Assembly (NCBI GenBank): GCA_013433145.1
Contig: CM024176.1
Span: forward strand, 1,548,349-1,612,348
Reading direction: 5' to 3'
Source of the DNA: Ascaris suum
Taxonomy: Eukaryota; Nematoda; Chromadorea; Rhabditida; Ascarididae
Length of the DNA stretch: 64,000 nucleotides
The notes beneath the pieces are model-generated. The model searched no databases. It saw nothing but the letters and a program-made list of their open reading frames with translations, and had not been told where the DNA came from. Positions within the stretch are counted from its first letter, which is position 1. Each line of letters starts with the position of its first letter. The translations under genes were made by a program, and so were the position numbers. Shown here piece by piece: positions 22,401-48,800 of the stretch.

Positions 22401-25400
22401 GTTAAGATAAGCTAGTGGATTACGTTCCACACCGAAGATGGAAAAAATCAATGCAAAAATTGATCTACCTGAAAACAAATATTTCGAAAGAATTGCGGAT
22501 CGTTTGACGCAGTTTTGAATTCCAAATATGATTGGCTAAGGTACGTCTTTAGGAGACACGTGTACACAAATAATACTCTGCCAGAGAGTTTTGAATAATC
22601 CTCAAAGTTTGCTCGAAATCTTCCTATACTTTATTTTGATCATTTATCGGTCTTTGTGTTCATTTCCATGATGCCGCCCGCAGTAATTTGGTCACTGTAA
22701 TCAACCTCTTATTTAATGAATTTTTTTTTTCTTTCAAAGGTTGAAATGAATTGAAATAATTAGTCATACGTTTCACCGAATCATTAGTCAGTTGTTTTTT
22801 AGCGCCCTAGTTCCGCATAATATAGCATATCGCTTAAGAGTTTCTGAATGATTAACTCGTTATTCATGATATCCATATAGACTGAATGAAACACATAGAA
22901 GAAAGAAGTATGAAAAAGGCGACATCTTCATTGAGAAAATAAAATGCAAATATAGAAATCCTTTAGGAAATACGATTTTGCAATTATTTTGATGACCACA
23001 TGAAAGAGAGGTTGGATTTATCAGCTAAGTCCAATTTTCTCAAATCTGCCATTTATGGTACCATAGGTGCTTCAAACATAATTATAGTGAGTGTGTTTTG
23101 AGCGAGATCGCTAACATCGTAATAGTGGTGTGCTTCTCTTGCAATAAGTAAGTATGAATATATCAGTATCTATGGCGACTACTCTTTATTGTTCATCTAT
23201 CGATAGTACTCGTTAGACTTGCATGGGATATTTGATTGCGACCCAATTTTCCTCTGAGTTTTTTTATATTCTTTTTTTAAATCTAAAGGTTCTTTTGTGA
23301 TCAGCGTTGAGACAATGTAATCGCGATGATGGAGAAAATATAAGAGACTAGAAGTATAGGTGAAGGAATTTTGAGTATTTTGAGACGCTGACTTATTTTG
23401 ATTCATCCTCAGAGATAGAGAAAGATTCAGTTCAATTACATACAGGTTGAGATGTATGACTTACATATTTCATGAATTGCTTCCTGTCAAGGTTTCCACC
23501 GTCCCCCTCCCTCCTCCCCGTCTCTCCCTCCTCTTCCATTTTGTAATTATATGCTTGGGGTAAAGTGATGTTGATTTTCGCAACACTTTATCCACCAAAA
23601 TGGATTACTCTAATTTGTGTATTGTGCATCATTGTTCTAAGACCCATCTCATTTAGTTACATCTTATATCTCTTCCAAAAAGGAGTTGAGAGGACTTTAG
23701 TACAGGGATGGATCCGTCCTCCTGCATGAAATGAGTGCGCGCCTATTGTTGCAGTGAGGGAAGAAGCAATGAAGGCTATCGTCGTTTCACTACTACTATT
23801 ATCGTTACGATTGGCGAGTGTATTCCTTGTGCGGACTTGGTTTGTACCTGACGAATTATTTCAAAGTGTTGAGGTGGCACATCGTGCTGTTTTCGCCGTT
23901 GGCCATCTTACGTGGGAATGGCGACAATCTTTACGATCTGTCATACATCCATCATTTATTGCATTTGCATATTATTTGCTTCATTTTTTTGGCATTGATT
24001 CAAATTTTGCAGTAATTTTTATTCCTCGACTTATTCATGTGATCTTATTTGCTATATCGGATATGTGCTTTTTGAAAATAGCAAAACACATTCTCTCACC
24101 TTTAGAAGCACGTTATGCGTTATTTAGTTATGTTACATGCTGGTTTGTTTGGTACTGTGCACCAAGAACTCTTTCAAATTCTTTAGAAACAGCGTTATCA
24201 TTGATTGCGCTTAGGTGGTATCCATTTGGGTCAGTTGATCGTCGATGTTGGCCATATATGACAATAGGCGCTGTGACAATATTGATTCGACCGACAGCAA
24301 TTCTTCTATGGGTGCCATTAGGTTTTTGGCATTTTATGCGTTCCAACTCTCGTTGCAGTTTGATTCTGATGACTTGCCTTCCGGCAATGTTACCTGTCGT
24401 TGTAGCTGCATTTGCGCTCGATTCTTTGGCTTATGGTAGGTATACCTTATCAGCTTGGAACTTTGCCAAGTTTAATGTCTTCGAGGGTGGAAGCGCCCAT
24501 TTTGGAGTGCATCCATGGCATTGGTTTTTCTTACAGGGTATTCCATCAGTGTTAACCGTGCAATTGATTCCGATCATTGGTGGAGCTGTAATGGCTTTAC
24601 GTTGGCGCAGAGTCACTTTAGTGCCATTAGTCATTTCACTCTTCTATATCATTTTTCATAGTTGTTTAGCACATAAGGAACATCGTTTTTTGCTACCTGT
24701 AATACCGCTTTTATCGATCTACGCTGGATATTTCTTTGGTTACTTGACAAGATATGGAGATAGAGTCATCAGATGTCTCCTCATTATATTACTATTGCTG
24801 GTAAATATACCACTTGCGGTTTATACCGGTCTATACCATCAGATCGGTCCATTTACCGCATCAGATTTTATTGCAAAACATGCGATGATAACGTTCGGTA
24901 AAAATAAGCATTTCAACGTATTGCAATTAATGCCTTGTTATTCGATGCCACAATATAGTCATATGCATGGATTGAATTGCACTCTGAGAGCATTAGATTG
25001 TTCACCAAATTTGGGAAATATAACCGATTTTATTGATGAATCGGATGAGTTTCATTCGAATCCGTTGGCATTTATAGAGTCGAATAAGGATTTATTAAAT
25101 GAAGCAAATTATGTCGTTTTTTATGAAAGAATATTTCTTTTAGTGAGTGATTTTATTTTAAAGAATGGTTTTTATAGATGTGCTCGTTTATTTCATGCTC
25201 ATTTTCTTACATCAAATCGACAAGATAATTATATCGTTATTGTTTGTAGAAATCAAACCGATTCGATAATCATTTAGCATTTGGATTTTTCTTTTATTTT
25301 AAATGTAATGTTTATGTTTTTTTTAGTTGTTTTTTCTTTTTTTTCTTTTTTTTTTTTTTGAAATGAGTTATTAAGATAAAACAAACGTAAGAAATTGAAT

Positions 25401-27251
25401 GAATCGGAAGTAATAGGAAATTTACAATAGTGCCTGCCCATTTCATAAATTTTAGTAATTTCGGTTGCAGTCGGAAGCGGTACCACGTTCAGCGCTAACC
25501 ATGTAACAGGTCGGGGAATTAGACAAAATCGGTGATAGAGTGCTAATGAGTCGTCTCCATATGCTAATGATTGACGTTAACTTGCACTTCAAAGATTCCA
25601 GTAACATTCAGGATCGTTTCGAACAAATTCAAGATTATTTTCTCGTTGATCGCTATTAAAGTGATGCTCGCGATTGTTCTCCAACATTATATTGTAGTCT
25701 TCATGTTACTTTTTCGTTTGCTGTTTGATAGTTTTTCGTTTGATATTTACAAGAGAGAGGAGAATCTTTGAGGGTGGTCTCACGAATTATTATTTTCGCG
25801 AACACATCATAAATAATCGGTTAAAACCGTTGGCATCTTTCATATTGATTTGCTATAGCTATTTGATGGTCTTCTACCGATTTGTCGAAGTTTTTCGGCT
25901 TTGTTTTCATTGTCGTGGCGCTTCCCATTTTTGGAAGTTCACAGATAATGGGAACTTCACAAATGATGCAAACGTTAATTTGTGCCTCATATGTGGCGAT
26001 CCGAATTTATGAAAGAAGGAACGTCAGTGAGTTGATTTGATAGAGAGATCTTAGGTTGGATTGGAGAAAAAACGTTTCTTTTTTTTTGCGTGAATTGCTT
26101 TGTTTGTTTTTTTTCCACTATTCCATATGATTGTTTTTTGAAGTGCAATAAATATTTATTCATCTCAGTAGAAAATCGACTGATAGAGTTTCGATATTTC
26201 ATGTACCGTTGAGAATTTCCAAAAAAAAAAGAAGAAAACTGTTGGCGAATTTCCAAATTTTCCCGATAGTAAAAAATTAAAATTTTCATTAAATTCTGAA
26301 ATATTTCTATGAAGCTGCTTTTTTTTGTGGTTATTTCTGAAATATTTCAATTTATTTTTAATATGCTGTGTTCTAGATCCTTCCAAATGTGAAACAATAG
26401 GCTGATTTGGTATTAAGAAGGGGGTTATGTTGAGGTAACATATGCGTTGACCTTTCTTGCAATGAATCAACTCGTTGCAGCAATAAATCTATCGGTTTTT
26501 TTCCCTATAAAATTCAAAGAAAAAGTTGCTTATTTGTAATACATCTCAAGCAATATCATCATAAAATAAACAGTAGGAATAAATGAAATAATTTTTTAAA
26601 TATTATTGTTGGTTTTGCATATGAAAGTGTGCCTTTCTCCCCTATCTCCTTTAATAGGGCTGATGCTCTTAACAATCTTATGTCAAGAACTTTTATGTGA
26701 AGATTTAGGGGGGAGGAGAGGAAAACGAAGGAAATATTGCTTATGTCTTTGAACTATGTGTGCAAAATTCTTTCCAGAAGAAGCGATTATACATTATGAA
26801 AGGGATTGCGTATTATTTTATGATGAAAAAGACTAGGAACATAACATTGACCGTATTTTCACCTCGGGGTCCGTAGATCTTAGTGGAGTTTTGCAGCGCA
26901 CAATTTATCCAAAGAGAATGAAAGAAAATACTCCTTTTTAGCTAGTTATGTGTGAATTATTATCATTGCCTTATGCTGTAGGATTGCTATTTCGAGATTC
27001 AAAATTTTAGCCGATGAGAATGATATTGATATTGATGAATAATTTAGTGGTCATCTCTTTGATCTATAATATTGAAATATTAGTGCGAATGCAATATTTT
27101 ACAGGAATATAATTGCAATGGAACAACAGTAGAACATCCAGAATACGGTGAAGTGATTCAATTGACCGGCGATCAAAGACAACACATCAAGGATTTCCTT
27201 TGCAAAGTTGGCATCGTGAAGGAAGAAAATTGCAAAATACATGGATTCTAA
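19431..27251 (+). CDS. eif-1: Translation initiation factor eIF1 (SUI1)
   Basis: Exons 19431-19470, 20768-20919 and 27105-27251 join in phase into 112 residues, against 113 in human eIF1. eIF1 binds the 40S subunit near the P site and enforces start-codon choice. The SUI1 core is clear: FCHIRIQQRTGRKTITTVQG, then APEYDLKKIV, then HPEYGEVIQLTGDQRQHIKD, and the C-terminal KIHGF. The first 30 residues are diverged, as usual for the flexible tail. The loop-1 motif reads RTGRK where most eukaryotes have RNGRK. Intron 1 is about 1.3 kb; intron 2 is 6185 nt and contains the complete PIGB gene on the same strand. Start chosen as the first ATG in frame, giving the expected family length. Confidence 0.96.
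23499..23539. repeat. Pyrimidine-rich tract upstream of PIGB
   Basis: About 40 nt, almost entirely C and T, ending 215 nt before the PIGB acceptor, within eIF1 intron 2. Confidence 0.6.
23754..23754 (+). promoter_or_regulatory. Acceptor in front of PIGB
   Basis: CTATTGTTGCAG ends at 23754 and the PIGB ATG follows at 23769. It may accept the spliced leader. Alternatively it may accept eIF1 exon 1: that exon ends in phase 1 with G, and G plus TG gives GTG, then AGG GAA GAA GCA ATG, in frame with PIGB. Splicing from eIF1 exon 2 instead would give TGA at once. Confidence 0.5.
23769..25277 (+). CDS. PIGB: GPI mannosyltransferase 3 (PIG-B), intronless, nested in eIF1
   Basis: An ER-membrane GT-C family (GT22) enzyme that adds the third mannose to the GPI-anchor core, using dolichol-phosphate-mannose. 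The 502-residue protein is one open exon. The first lumenal loop carries the expected acidic motif (WFVPDELFQSVEVAHRAVF). Further hallmarks are WFVWYCAPRTLSNSLET, the GT22 motif HPWHWFFLQGIPSV, and AHKEHRFLLPVIPL. Late motifs such as LYHQIGPF and PQYSHMHGLNC also match PIG-B. Many hydrophobic segments are spread through the chain. Start at 23769 because the acceptor CAG ends at 23754. It lies inside eIF1 intron 2, same strand. Lack of introns is unusual beside the 18-exon rbd-1 and suggests a retrocopy or ancient intron loss. Confidence 0.95.
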   Translation: MKAIVVSLLLLSLRLASVFLVRTWFVPDELFQSVEVAHRAVFAVGHLTWEWRQSLRSVIHPSFIAFAYYLLHFFGIDSNFAVIFIPRLIHVILFAISDMCFLKIAKHILSPLEARYALFSYVTCWFVWYCAPRTLSNSLETALSLIALRWYPFGSVDRRCWPYMTIGAVTILIRPTAILLWVPLGFWHFMRSNSRCSLILMTCLPAMLPVVVAAFALDSLAYGRYTLSAWNFAKFNVFEGGSAHFGVHPWHWFFLQGIPSVLTVQLIPIIGGAVMALRWRRVTLVPLVISLFYIIFHSCLAHKEHRFLLPVIPLLSIYAGYFFGYLTRYGDRVIRCLLIILLLLVNIPLAVYTGLYHQIGPFTASDFIAKHAMITFGKNKHFNVLQLMPCYSMPQYSHMHGLNCTLRALDCSPNLGNITDFIDESDEFHSNPLAFIESNKDLLNEANYVVFYERIFLLVSDFILKNGFYRCARLFHAHFLTSNRQDNYIVIVCRNQTDSIII

Positions 27252-29270
27252 TTGCAAATCCTTATTTTTAATGTTTGCATAAATTTTCACTGTCTACAAT
27301 TGAATATGTTGATTTGTTAATTATATTAAAAAAATTTGGTCTCGACCAATATTTTACCTTGAGATTTGATAGATTAGCATGATAGAGTTGTCGAAGTGGA
27401 TCAGTAAATCGATTCGAAATACAGATACGATGATGAAGAGAGAAAGTTTGAGAGAGGGGAAGGTGAGTTTCTTGTGAAGCAATCAGAAAATGAAAGAAAG
27501 GAATATTTTCCTTTTAACTGAAATTTTTTCATTCTGTTTTGTATCTGTTTATTTTATTGAAATTATGGATAAATTATTTTTAAGGTCTTCATTTCTTTTT
27601 GCGCGACAAAAATATGACATAGTCTCTTTTTTTTGAGGGATCATGAAAGTAGATCCTTGATTGAAATCCTAGCTTCATAAAGGTGATGGATTCATGATAT
27701 TTGATAGTGGATAGATGTTGGATCTAGTCGAATTGATCGTCAAATCTCTCTTTAGTGCTGCCTTATTCAAGTTATTCTATTCTCAGCAGTACATTAAAAG
27801 AACACTGAACATATCAATAAATGTAAAAAAAAAAAACATAAGAGTACAAAAATGCATTAAAATTCATAGAGAGTGCATTTTAATTCACAAAAAAAAGCAT
27901 CATAATTTACGAAAAAAAAAAACGTTGAAATTCATATTGCGAAATATGGTGGAAATTTTGTTTGGAATGAAATTATTTGACTACAAAAATAAGGCGACTA
28001 TTTAAATTGTTTGTAATTGTTTGAATGTTGAGAATAAATCGATTCTGATCAATCGATGAAATATCTCGCCGAATGATCTTCCTAATTATCTATTTTCCCA
28101 CTTAAAAAAGTCACAATAAAAGGGTTTTGCTGCGTGAGTGCAGTCGTATATTCATAACGAATATAGACGATCAATTCATCAATGGTCTGAAGTTGTTTTT
28201 TTTTTGTCTTTGGAGTTAATAAACAATCAAATAATTTCTATTTGAATTAAGTTTTCCATAAAATCACTCTTGAAAGTAATAATTTTTGATATTATTGGTA
28301 TTTTTGAGTGGAATTATATGAGTAACAAAAATAAATGAAAATGAGTATTATATTGGCCGCATTTTCGAATTGCTAATTAGCATAAATTAAATGCAATTTG
28401 TGGTGATTGCATAATTGAGAAAAAAAAAAAGAAAAACTCTTTGCTTAATTCTTTGGAATTTTTCAACTTTATTGCCATAAAACATAAGTGACCAAGAAAT
28501 TTTTTTTTTATTTTTTCATTTTATAGATGAATATTCAAGTTTTTTTCTTTATTTATACATTGGAGTAATTTTTATTTCAACCTCTTTTTTTCCATATTTT
28601 CGTAATTTCTCAACATTTTTTTTCAATCATTGAAGCCATGAAAGATTTGTTTGTTTGTTTTTTTTTTTTAATTAATGAAAGTTCAGAAAATTTTTCAATT
28701 AACAAAAATTTCATTTTATAGAGAGGAAAATCGCCGTGAAAAAATTATAGGGGCGATGACTTCCTTAATATCGATAGAATTCACCACGATTAAATGAATA
28801 TCGATAGAATGATAAGCAACAAGAAAAGAATTGATGAGGCGCTATAAAAAAAAAGAAAATTATAATAATGGTTTATTATCGTTTGAAAATTCTTCATTTC
28901 TGATTTTCATCATGTAACAGGTTTTTTTTTTTAAGTTGGTGTTCCTTGATAATCTTCTATAGTTAGGCATTACTCTTTTTTTTACAATATTCTATAATTA
29001 AGCGTTACGTTTCACTAAACATTGAATGAGGATATTGCCTCAATATGATCATATTACATCGTTTAGGCCAATTGCGCCTTAATATTATGCTTTCTTTTTA
29101 GTAAAAAGAAGCATTTTTTTTTGCGAAAATCTTTTGAAGTTATTGAAATTTTGATACGGATATAGTCTAAAAGAGAATTGTAACGCTCTTCCTTCCTGCC
29201 TTTTATTTATCGCTCCATCCGTTTCGATGACTCATGGCATCTGGAGTTTCACCCATATATTTCTGCTTCT
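27252..29270. other. Intergenic between eIF1 and rbd-1, no gene seen
   Basis: Very AT-rich, with A and T runs of 8-11 nt throughout. Only spurious low-complexity frames (lysine- and phenylalanine-rich) are open. Confidence 0.5.
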
Positions 29271-29273
29271 TCA

Positions 29274-29274
29274 G
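29274..29274 (+). promoter_or_regulatory. Putative spliced-leader trans-splice acceptor of rbd-1
   Basis: TTTCTGCTTCTTCAG ends at 29274, 49 nt before the ATG at 29324. A short upstream reading frame (ATG at 29278, stop within eight codons) lies in the leader. Confidence 0.45.
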
Positions 29275-29323
29275 ATATGATTGTTGTTACAAGTTGGTGA
29301 TAAGGACAAAGATATATTTCAAG

Positions 29324-42817
<13,494 letters not shown>

Positions 42818-45800
42818 AAGGTATGACGACGCTGGCGTAATGAACGTAAAAGTCTGAGTGATGTGAAAAATATGTGTGGTTTTTTTTTACGAGGATAATT
42901 ACTTCAAACAATTGAACCTATGTTGATATAGAATGTTTAATATGATATTGGCCATAAATTTGAAAGGTTTATCTCTTAATGAAGAAACGAAAAGAATGAA
43001 TCTCAACAAGATTATTGTAGAGAATGCTAGTGAAATTTTGCTAACAATATCATTAAGAAATGTTTTTCATCAAAAAAAAAAAATTTTTTTTTCTTAAGTC
43101 ATAATTTATGTTTTAACAATTAAAAAACGTTTTCAAAATTCTTATTCATATTATATTTTGATTTCGCAACCTAATCGCGAGGAAATCGAAATTCGGCCTC
43201 ATGTTGATTTTCAATTGTGATAAACGTTTTCAAATGCTTGAATTGTTGGTCATTGTTATTTATTGTTGATTATTGTTGTTGTCCTTGTCTTAGCTTCAGA
43301 TGATTTCTATTCAAGGGTATAGATTTTTGGTCCGACTTGTTGCATCTGTTCGAAATAAGTGAAAAGTTATCTGTTGGATTAATCGAAATTTTTGATGCTA
43401 TGAGATAATGCCGGTGTCGGGAAAGTTCTGGCGAGAAAGAAGTGAAGCAGTTATTTTTTTCTTTCTCCTTCTTTGGCCATCTTCGCCCTTTTTTTTAAAA
43501 AATTTACTATATGGTGATTTTATAGACAAGGATTGTTCTCTTCCCCTCACCCTTTCGCCCCCCGACACGCTTCCCTGCTGGAAGGTGGACTCGTTTCGAA
43601 ACCGATGATATGAAAGTACTAATAATGAGTTGATAAATAGTGGCTGTAGTAGTGAATTGTAGTGAATAGAAAATTTGTGTAATCGATTCATCAGTGAAAA
43701 GGTCGAACGCGAAATCAGTAATTTACATCCGATCAGCAATCAACGGTTACAAAAGTAAAGCACATTCTGTAAGGATTTCAGCTTCTAGATGACAAATATT
43801 TAAAGGTTCGTTTGACAAAAATTATTTCCCCAATTGCCTTATAATAGTGGGTTTAAATATCCTTGTCTCTATAACAGATTCTCATCCTGAAGGAATAGGC
43901 GTCATTTGAATTATGCGATTTTGACGTCACTTCCATCATCTATAGGCCAAGAAGTTATTGTACTTTTAAATCTCCGGAATGTGATTTTCTGGCTCACTCA
44001 TTTAAATTGAAAAAAAGCATCAATGATTACCACCTCAATGGAGGGAAATTCTGCGTTTACCGGCTTTGACTAATCGATCAACAATGTCGTCAACCGAGAT
44101 GTCTTGTCTTTCATACCGCGAAATAGTCGCCAAATCTAAGGGGAATTCTGTTGCCAATTATTGGCGAAAAATTAGGAAGCTATCAAGGTCTTGTCGCGAG
44201 ATGACGAGAACTTCTAGAAGAGCACAATAGAGGCTTGGAAAAGATCGTTTTTGATCAAGGTTTAGGGGGAAGGATGAAATGTGGCAGGAATGATCCCATC
44301 TCTATGAAATTCGAGAGCCTCATTTCACTATCACGAATGTAAAGACTTTTCTTTTCGAAAAGCAGATATTCCTGCCAGATCTCAACGGAACTGTGATGAA
44401 CGCTTTTGGAGGAATATGAAGACAGATATGAAACGCGGAATGATTTGTGACATGGATAATCTAAAACATTTTAAGTATTGACTTCGTTTGGCAATTAACC
44501 AAATATTTCCATAATAAATTCACCTCTATCGGCTGTATTGTTTTTGTCGATTTCGAAGGGATTTATTTGGAAATTGCAATTCTTCCCTCATCAGCTGAGA
44601 GGAATATTCCCTCTCCTCCCCATCCGCTTCCAACCCCAACAAAGAATTTTCGACAGATTCTTTAGCTGTATGATGATTTGTGAGCGCGAGTTTTGAGAGC
44701 ATTTTGCACGATTCGTATGCCACGCGAAAAAAAAATGGAAAAATGTGTTTTTGAAAACACCGCACAACATTAGAGCCATTGATGTTGTAATAGGTGGAGT
44801 GTTAATGATGAAGAATATTGTTGAATCGGATGAGAGCATTTGCATTCGCTCTACGCCTCCACATTGCAGTTAGCTTTGATGCTTTTTACAATGTGCCTAC
44901 GGCTATATTCTAGCTAAATTTATCTTTCGATCACGAGTGAAAGCTTCATTTTCCATTGGAATCCACCCACCAGAAAATGCAAAACGCAAACAATATGTTT
45001 CCTAAATTATGTGTGAAATTTTCACACAACATTTAGTTCATTAGTGGATCTATGCTTATTTATTTGAGCATTTTTAGTCAATAATCACTTCAAATATATT
45101 TGGGGAATTCTTTAAGGACGGATTAAAATAGCGTTTCTAAGAAGTAGACTTTGAAGTTCAACTTGAAATATTTTGAAAAATATCGAAAAAAAAGAGAAAA
45201 AAAAAGCCATCGAATGCACAAATGAATTTGAATTTTTATTTACCCACAATATTGCACAATCATAGATTTTTGCTTGCAATCTGGCGCCCTTAAATGAACT
45301 AAAGAGTTTTTCAAGATTTTCAAATTGAGTTTTAAAAGGACTCTTCCTAAATTATGGATTGATCTTTTTATCAACAACTGTTGCTCTATACTATCATTTA
45401 TTTTCCACATATTTCCGTTATTTATGTATTTATCATGAAGTAGAAGCGAATAGAGCAACAAACAAATGCTTGTGATTTGTATCTCATTGAGTCTCTCATG
45501 ATTTAGCATTTTTTTTCTTGCAAAATAAGGTGACATATTCTTTGTCACTAGTCTATGCATGAAAGATGTTGATCAACGTTTTTTCAACGACCCTTCAGTT
45601 GTGAAATTTGCTACCATATATGGCGTCCATTCAGAAGTTCTCGATTCCATAGAAATTTCGGCACAGGAGTAAGAATAGTACCTTATTTTTCTTTCTGAAT
45701 TCTCTTTTCCCTTATTTTAATTAGAGTTAAATATTTGCTCACTTGTTGCTGAGATGGATATATCATTTGCAGGGTTGTACACTAGCAGAATAGAGAGTAT

Positions 45801-48800
45801 ACCTTCTCGTTTCTTGCGACGACAATCATTTCGATTGAAAGAGAGAATAGAGCTAAAGGTATACTGGTAATCAAAATTAGCTATCAAGGAATGAAATTGT
45901 TCACTTATGCTAGCAAGATGGTTTTTTTTGCTATTTGGAAGACAGATGTTTTCTGTATGGGTGTATCGTGATACACGGCATATGAGCTGTGCAATACTGA
46001 CGGGGTGTGACATGAACACATGAAAGTGCTCGTAGTCTGATGTTCGATATGAGGATGATTCCTCACTATCAGGACTTATATGTATCAAATATTATAACAG
46101 CTATAAATTTCGAGGATGACTTAAGATACTATGTAAATGAGTAGCAAATTCATAATGAGCACCAAAATGTTTCAAATTCGGAGGAAATGGCTCATCATAT
46201 ATGCATCTATTAACTCAACGTGATTTAAAAAGTCTTGTTCGATATATGAGACTATAAGAATGGACGAATCAAATTTTTGTGTTTTAGGCTGAAAGATTGG
46301 AGCCTAATTCAGCATGATAGGAAAATACAAATAAACGTTCTGCATTACCGACCAATCAACTCTGACATAATTCTTTTACCTCAACTTCCGCTATCATCAT
46401 ATATGAAATTATCGGAAAGGATAGAGCAAATTTTTGGATTTTAGACTGGAGGTTTTTTTCTTTTCAGTTTTATTTTTAAGGCGATGAACATAATAAATAT
46501 TGCTTAGTTTCATTAGCTGATGAAGGTATTTCTTCGTATAAGTGATACTAAAACGAGGAATGCAAATTCGATGAGTTTCCAGAGGAACAAGTTGATTGCA
46601 GATTTGAAATTTGAAAGTCTGTTAAGCTAAAGTGAATGCTTCGTCCTGAAAATTATTTTAAAAATATTTAAAATTTTTTGGGAAATCAATAAGTCCTGGA
46701 CTGTCATGAAATCGTGGACAAACTTTTGCAGACAAACAAAAATATGAGAGTCACTATTCTCCTCAAGATGTACTTCTTTTACTTAATTTCCTTCCTGTCG
46801 ATCTTAAGACCGTAAGTGATGAGCACGACATGCGATCCAACCATGAGATCCCTATCGTGAAAAAGAGCTACCTATGATAATGGAGTGCAAAACCGCTTAT
46901 TGATTACTGTCGGACATTCAAGACACATGTTCCAGATATCAAAATATGGAAAAAAAACCCAACAAATCTCAGGTTCTAAGCAAGATAATTAATTATCATA
47001 TATCCACACAAAAATACACATTTCTTCCATATTTAGAACAAGTGTTATGAGATGATAAGCGTCGTCGAGGAAGATTAGTTGCATGTGTTGAATTCATTGT
47101 GAAAAGAAGAAGCGATATGGTGAGGTACCGTTTCCTTTATAAGCCAAAAAAAAAACGCTCATTTCGCTTCCAATTATCAGCGAACCCCACGTCAGCCAGC
47201 TTCATCAATTCACGCCCTAAGAGATGGGTTCGATCCGTTTTAACGTCGTAAAATGAGCGCGATTGTATGAATCAGAAATCGGCAAATTCTTTCGACAAGG
47301 TGACTCTTAAAGGTGTTTGAAAATGGCGATGAATTGAAGCACTTTATGATGCTCAATGCTATAGTGATGCACGGTGGGAAGGATGAGAGAGATGAGAAGA
47401 GGGTGGAGGCGGTTGCAATTATCCGATGCTCCATTCTTTTCTTAGCAAGATAAAGCAATTAGTTGACATTTCATGTTTATTTCATAAGGTGGACAAACTA
47501 AAGAGGCGAACAAAATAATGCTTGGGAAAGTGGACACTTATTTCTTTCCCGTTCTCTGTTCACTTCTTGTATCTATCCGTAGAACTCAGAGGCATATTCA
47601 GGATTCTTTTCAGGAGATACGATTATTGCCTGAAAGATGTAATTTCGTTTTTAGGGTGGTGAGACTTAAGAAGAAAAATTTTTTGAACGAAAACGAATAA
47701 AATTTCAACTACGTTGATGATTCATGATGATGAATATGTATGTGGAAAACGCGGCTCAAAATATGATGATGATAAATAGAAAAAACTTTGATGAAGAACA
47801 TTCAAAATTTGTGGGAAAAAGATTTGCGGAGGAGCTCTCAGCAGAAACTAACGAAGAAGAGATTTTGATATGAACATGGCAACATCCTCCACAAAATGTA
47901 TCACTAATATAACATATCTTTTCTGGATTTCTGCTATTTGAATATCTGTTACTGTTTATTTAAATATTGCTCAGAGGATGTTGTGTATCAGATATAAGTC
48001 GAAATCAATGATCGCAATAAAACCACCACCGTCCATTGCCGGATGATGCAGTTTGTTTTTATGGTCCCTCTTGAGGTGCACAAGGGCATAATGGATGAGT
48101 GTGGAAGTGTTGCTGTTTCTAGCGAAGCTTCTAGCAAGAGCATTTTGATCAGCTGCTGTTCAGCAGGAACAATGCTAATGGCATCTCAAAATAACCTTGT
48201 GGCACTCGGAGCTCGAGCAACGAAGGCGGTTGCTCATTGCGGATAACACGAGCTAAGCCATTCGGAAATTGCGTTCATTAGAGCATTACATATTGGCATT
48301 TTACCGCTAATCTTGATCTTATGTTCCTCATACACCATACAATAGAGACCTCTTACAAAGCTGCCTAATGCTGCACAAAATCAACGGCTCGGTTAATTCA
48401 GCAACGACGAGGTTAATGAAAGTATAGTGCGAAAAATGCACGTTTTTTTTAGACACATATTCAGTTGTTCTGCAAAAAAAAAATCATCAAAAAAAATCGT
48501 CGCATTATTTGCGTTTCAGACCAATCGATACATCCGTCAGTAAAGATATTTGCTTGAATGGTGACGAGTGTGAATATCGCAAATGGCTACTCGTCAAAAC
48601 GTTTGTCGAAATGCCTAAAAGTATTTTGCTATAAGTGTTGACTCTTATTTCGATTCATCGATGCTGTTTACGATGCACTTCATCTGTTATCATTTGATGC
48701 GGCCGCATCTGTTTAGTGCGAAATTCGCTATTCCACGAAACATTCTAGTGTGTTCATAAATCTGTGCGGAAAATCGTCAATGCAAAAAGGTGGTTTTTCT

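Noticed and set aside
23754..23768. GTG start five codons upstream of the PIGB ATG
   Set aside because: The G belongs to the acceptor CAG, and nuclear nematode genes start at ATG. The frame matters only if eIF1 exon 1 splices here.
47215..47245. GGTTCGATCC, resembling a tRNA B box
   Set aside because: The flanking bases do not form a T stem, and no A box or acceptor stem is present.
48043..48246. 67-codon frame with some regular look
   Set aside because: Briefly considered as a small roadblock-type protein, but no family motif could be matched and no exons join it.
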